In this document: positions 62,200 through 64,000 of the stretch, in pieces | Layout: the number at the start of each line of letters is the position of its first letter | How positions within the stretch are numbered: the first letter of the stretch is position 1 | Source of the DNA: Paenibacillus polymyxa | GTDB lineage: Bacteria; Bacillota; Bacilli; Paenibacillales; Paenibacillaceae | NCBI RefSeq assembly: GCF_015710975.1 | Contig: NZ_CP049783.1 | Span: 3,949,501-4,013,500 of the forward strand | DNA length: 64,000 nt | Direction: 5' to 3' | Made by a program: the position numbers and the translations under genes | The notes under the pieces: model-generated | Told to the model about the DNA's origin: nothing | The model's database searches: none | What the model saw: the letters and a program-made list of their open reading frames with translations, nothing else

Positions 62200-64000
62200 A
62201 TGATAAAAAGACTGGTCGTCATCGGTAATGGTATGGCAGGCATCAAATGTGTGGAGGAAATTCTCAGTCTGGAGCCGGAGCGGTTCCAAATCACAATATT
62301 TGGTGCAGAGCCACGTCCCGGGTACAATCGTGTGCTCCTGTCCAAAATGCTTCAGGAGGAGAGCACGTTCCAACATATTGTTACCCATAGCTGGGACTGG
62401 TACGAAGAAAATGGGGTAAAGTTGCAAGCCGGTGAACGTGTGTGTCGTATTGATGTAGCAACCGGTATGGTGGAAACGGAATCCGGCATTCAAGAGCCCT
62501 ATGACATTCTCATACTGGCAACTGGCTCTTTGCCTTTCATACCTCCCATTCCCGGAGTCCGAAAAGAGGGAGTAATCGCTTTTCGTGATGTAAATGACTG
62601 TGAAACCATGGCCAGATATGCCAAAACGTATCGCAAGGCCACCGTCATCGGAGGAGGGCTATTGGGGCTTGAGGCTGCTCAAGGCTTGCTGAATCTAGGG
62701 ATGGAAACTGACGTTGTTCATAATGCGCAGTATCTGATGAATCGTCAGCTTGACCGTACTGCGGCTGTGCTTTTACAACGGCGGTTGGAGCAGCAGGGCA
62801 TGCGGTTTCATTTGGCGAAGGATACGGTCAATATTATAGGCCGCAACCGGGCACAAGGATTGATGTTTGCGGACGGGAACAGATTGGAAACAGACTTGGT
62901 CGTGCTGGCGGTTGGTATCCGGCCCAATATCGCTTTGGCTCAGGACAGTGGTCTGACAGTAAACCGTGCCATTGTCGTGGATGATTATATGCGCACGAGT
63001 ATTCCTGGTATTTACGCAGTTGGCGAATGTGCTGAGCACCGTGGAATTTCATATGGGCTGGTGGCGCCGCTATATGAGCAGGGCAAAGTGCTGGCAAAGG
63101 TGATTTGTGGTCGTGAAACGGCTCCTTATGAAGGGACGGTTCCCTATGCCCAGCTCAAGGTTGCGGGAATTCATGTGTTTTCGGCAGGAGACATTCGTGA
63201 AGAGGGAAACGAGATTGCGATCATGGAATATAACGGTATGCAGGAGATGTACAAAAAAGTGATGATGCGCGCTGGCGCTATTACTGGAGCGATTTTATTC
63301 GGCGATACGGCGGAAAGCACCTCGCTGCTTGGAATGGTTCGGCGCGGCGCGCCGACTACAGAGCTTACACCTCAGAATAACAGCAAAAGCAAAGCAGAGG
63401 ATGCTGCGGAAGCATTGCCCGAAGGAGAGACGGTATGCGCATGTAACGGTGTGAGCAAGGGGGATATCTTGCGAGTGATTGCCACAGATAAGCTGAAAAC
63501 AGTCGAAGAGGTGAAGAGCCGGACCAAAGCGTCCGGTTCCTGCGGTGGTTGCCGGCCGCTAGTGGCTGCACTGGTCAAAAATGGTTTGTCCCGAGCGACA
63601 GCTTCTGGACCTGTGGTTACTCCGACTGCTCAAGAAGTTGTTCCTGTGTGTGGTTGTACGCATTATGATCATGATTCGCTTAAGACAGCGATGGTGGAGG
63701 CAGTTTGTCGAACTCTAGAGGAAGTGGTATCTCGTCTCGGTTGGACCAGGCAGCAGGGCTGTGAATTATGTCGTCCTGCTGTACTTTATTATCTGGAATC
63801 TCTAGGTTTGCGGAACGGATCTGCAACAAATCAACTGGGAATAGGCGTTGCGCTTCAGCCCACCGTACCATACGAAGGGGAAGCGGGTTCTGTGGGCCTG
63901 AGTTTTACAAATTTGGATGTTGAACGTAGGGATTTTGTTGATCCTGCCCCGATCGATCAGGCTTCTGGTGGAGTGATCTGGTTGAGAGAGCGGCTGGCAG
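62200..64000 (+). CDS. nirB: nitrite reductase large subunit-type flavoprotein (NirB/NasB/NasD family), 3' end outside the window
   Basis: 600 codons are visible from ATG 62200, and the frame runs off the right edge. An FAD/NAD(P)H oxidoreductase forms the first 400 residues: GNGMAG near 9-14, EPRPGYNRVLLSK, LILATGS, the second dinucleotide site VIGGGLLGLEAA near 150, and GIYAVGECAEH. Two BFD-like iron-sulfur domains follow, with Cys in CACNGVSKG and GSCGGC (about 410-450) and in CGCTHYDHD and CELCRPA (about 483-530). This order fits the NADH-dependent nitrite reductase large subunit, or NasB, the electron-transfer subunit of assimilatory nitrate reductase; the siroheme part would lie beyond the edge. 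The visible residues after the second BFD domain do not match the usual nitrite reductase pattern that I recall, so the choice between the two is open. Confidence 0.8.
   Translation, partial: MIKRLVVIGNGMAGIKCVEEILSLEPERFQITIFGAEPRPGYNRVLLSKMLQEESTFQHIVTHSWDWYEENGVKLQAGERVCRIDVATGMVETESGIQEPYDILILATGSLPFIPPIPGVRKEGVIAFRDVNDCETMARYAKTYRKATVIGGGLLGLEAAQGLLNLGMETDVVHNAQYLMNRQLDRTAAVLLQRRLEQQGMRFHLAKDTVNIIGRNRAQGLMFADGNRLETDLVVLAVGIRPNIALAQDSGLTVNRAIVVDDYMRTSIPGIYAVGECAEHRGISYGLVAPLYEQGKVLAKVICGRETAPYEGTVPYAQLKVAGIHVFSAGDIREEGNEIAIMEYNGMQEMYKKVMMRAGAITGAILFGDTAESTSLLGMVRRGAPTTELTPQNNSKSKAEDAAEALPEGETVCACNGVSKGDILRVIATDKLKTVEEVKSRTKASGSCGGCRPLVAALVKNGLSRATASGPVVTPTAQEVVPVCGCTHYDHDSLKTAMVEAVCRTLEEVVSRLGWTRQQGCELCRPAVLYYLESLGLRNGSATNQLGIGVALQPTVPYEGEAGSVGLSFTNLDVERRDFVDPAPIDQASGGVIWLRERLA

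Overview
The window looks like a chromosomal segment of a Paenibacillus, most likely near the P. polymyxa group. This is inferred from gene content: strong AGGAGG ribosome sites, an S-layer-homology protein, a NucB-type nuclease, a YesM/AraC-regulated galactan locus, and a trans-AT polyketide synthase resembling bacillaene-type systems. No rRNA, tRNA, CRISPR array or insertion sequence was recognised.

Bases 1-38730 hold the 3' part of a trans-acyltransferase PKS cluster, all on the + strand. Three giant synthases carry this order: (upstream KS) DH-KR-ACP / KS-DH-KR-ACP / KS-ACP with a beta-branching Trp flag || ECH2 / KS-DH-KR-ACP / KS-DH-KR-cMT-ACP / KS || KR-ACP / KS-DH0-KR-ACP-ACP-ACP / KS0. 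No AT domain is integrated and no thioesterase is visible. A short-chain dehydrogenase, an acyl-hydrolase-like AT homologue, an AT-ER fusion and a complete extra aspartyl-tRNA synthetase follow, and a strong terminator closes the unit at about 38730. The KS0 has lost both its catalytic Cys and its first His. One DH has lost both catalytic residues. The ACP triplet repeats every 339 bases. The AspRS is unlike the usual Firmicute type and suggests a resistant copy of the compound's target.

Bases 38740-44690 are housekeeping and small genes: an exported SLH protein, uracil-DNA glycosylase behind a promoter/attenuator-like leader, a Big_2 repeat exported protein, several small proteins (two shorter than 60 residues), and a NucB-family secreted nuclease.

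Bases 44700-55250 form a galactan/galacto-oligosaccharide utilisation locus: sensor kinase, AraC-type regulator, lipoprotein binding protein, two permeases (no ATPase gene), GH42 beta-galactosidase and secreted GH53 endo-galactanase.

Bases 55280-60150 are on the - strand: a chemoreceptor, then a malic enzyme with an AEC-family permease (the maeA-ywkB arrangement of Bacillus), with direct repeats over the promoter.

Bases 60525-64000 are a divergent nitrate/nitrite region: narK (-), broken by a one-base frameshift, and a nitrite-reductase-type flavoprotein (+) that runs off the right edge. Both genes start from near-consensus promoters followed at once by a small hairpin, a second small hairpin and an intrinsic terminator ahead of the start codon, which suggests paired antitermination control.
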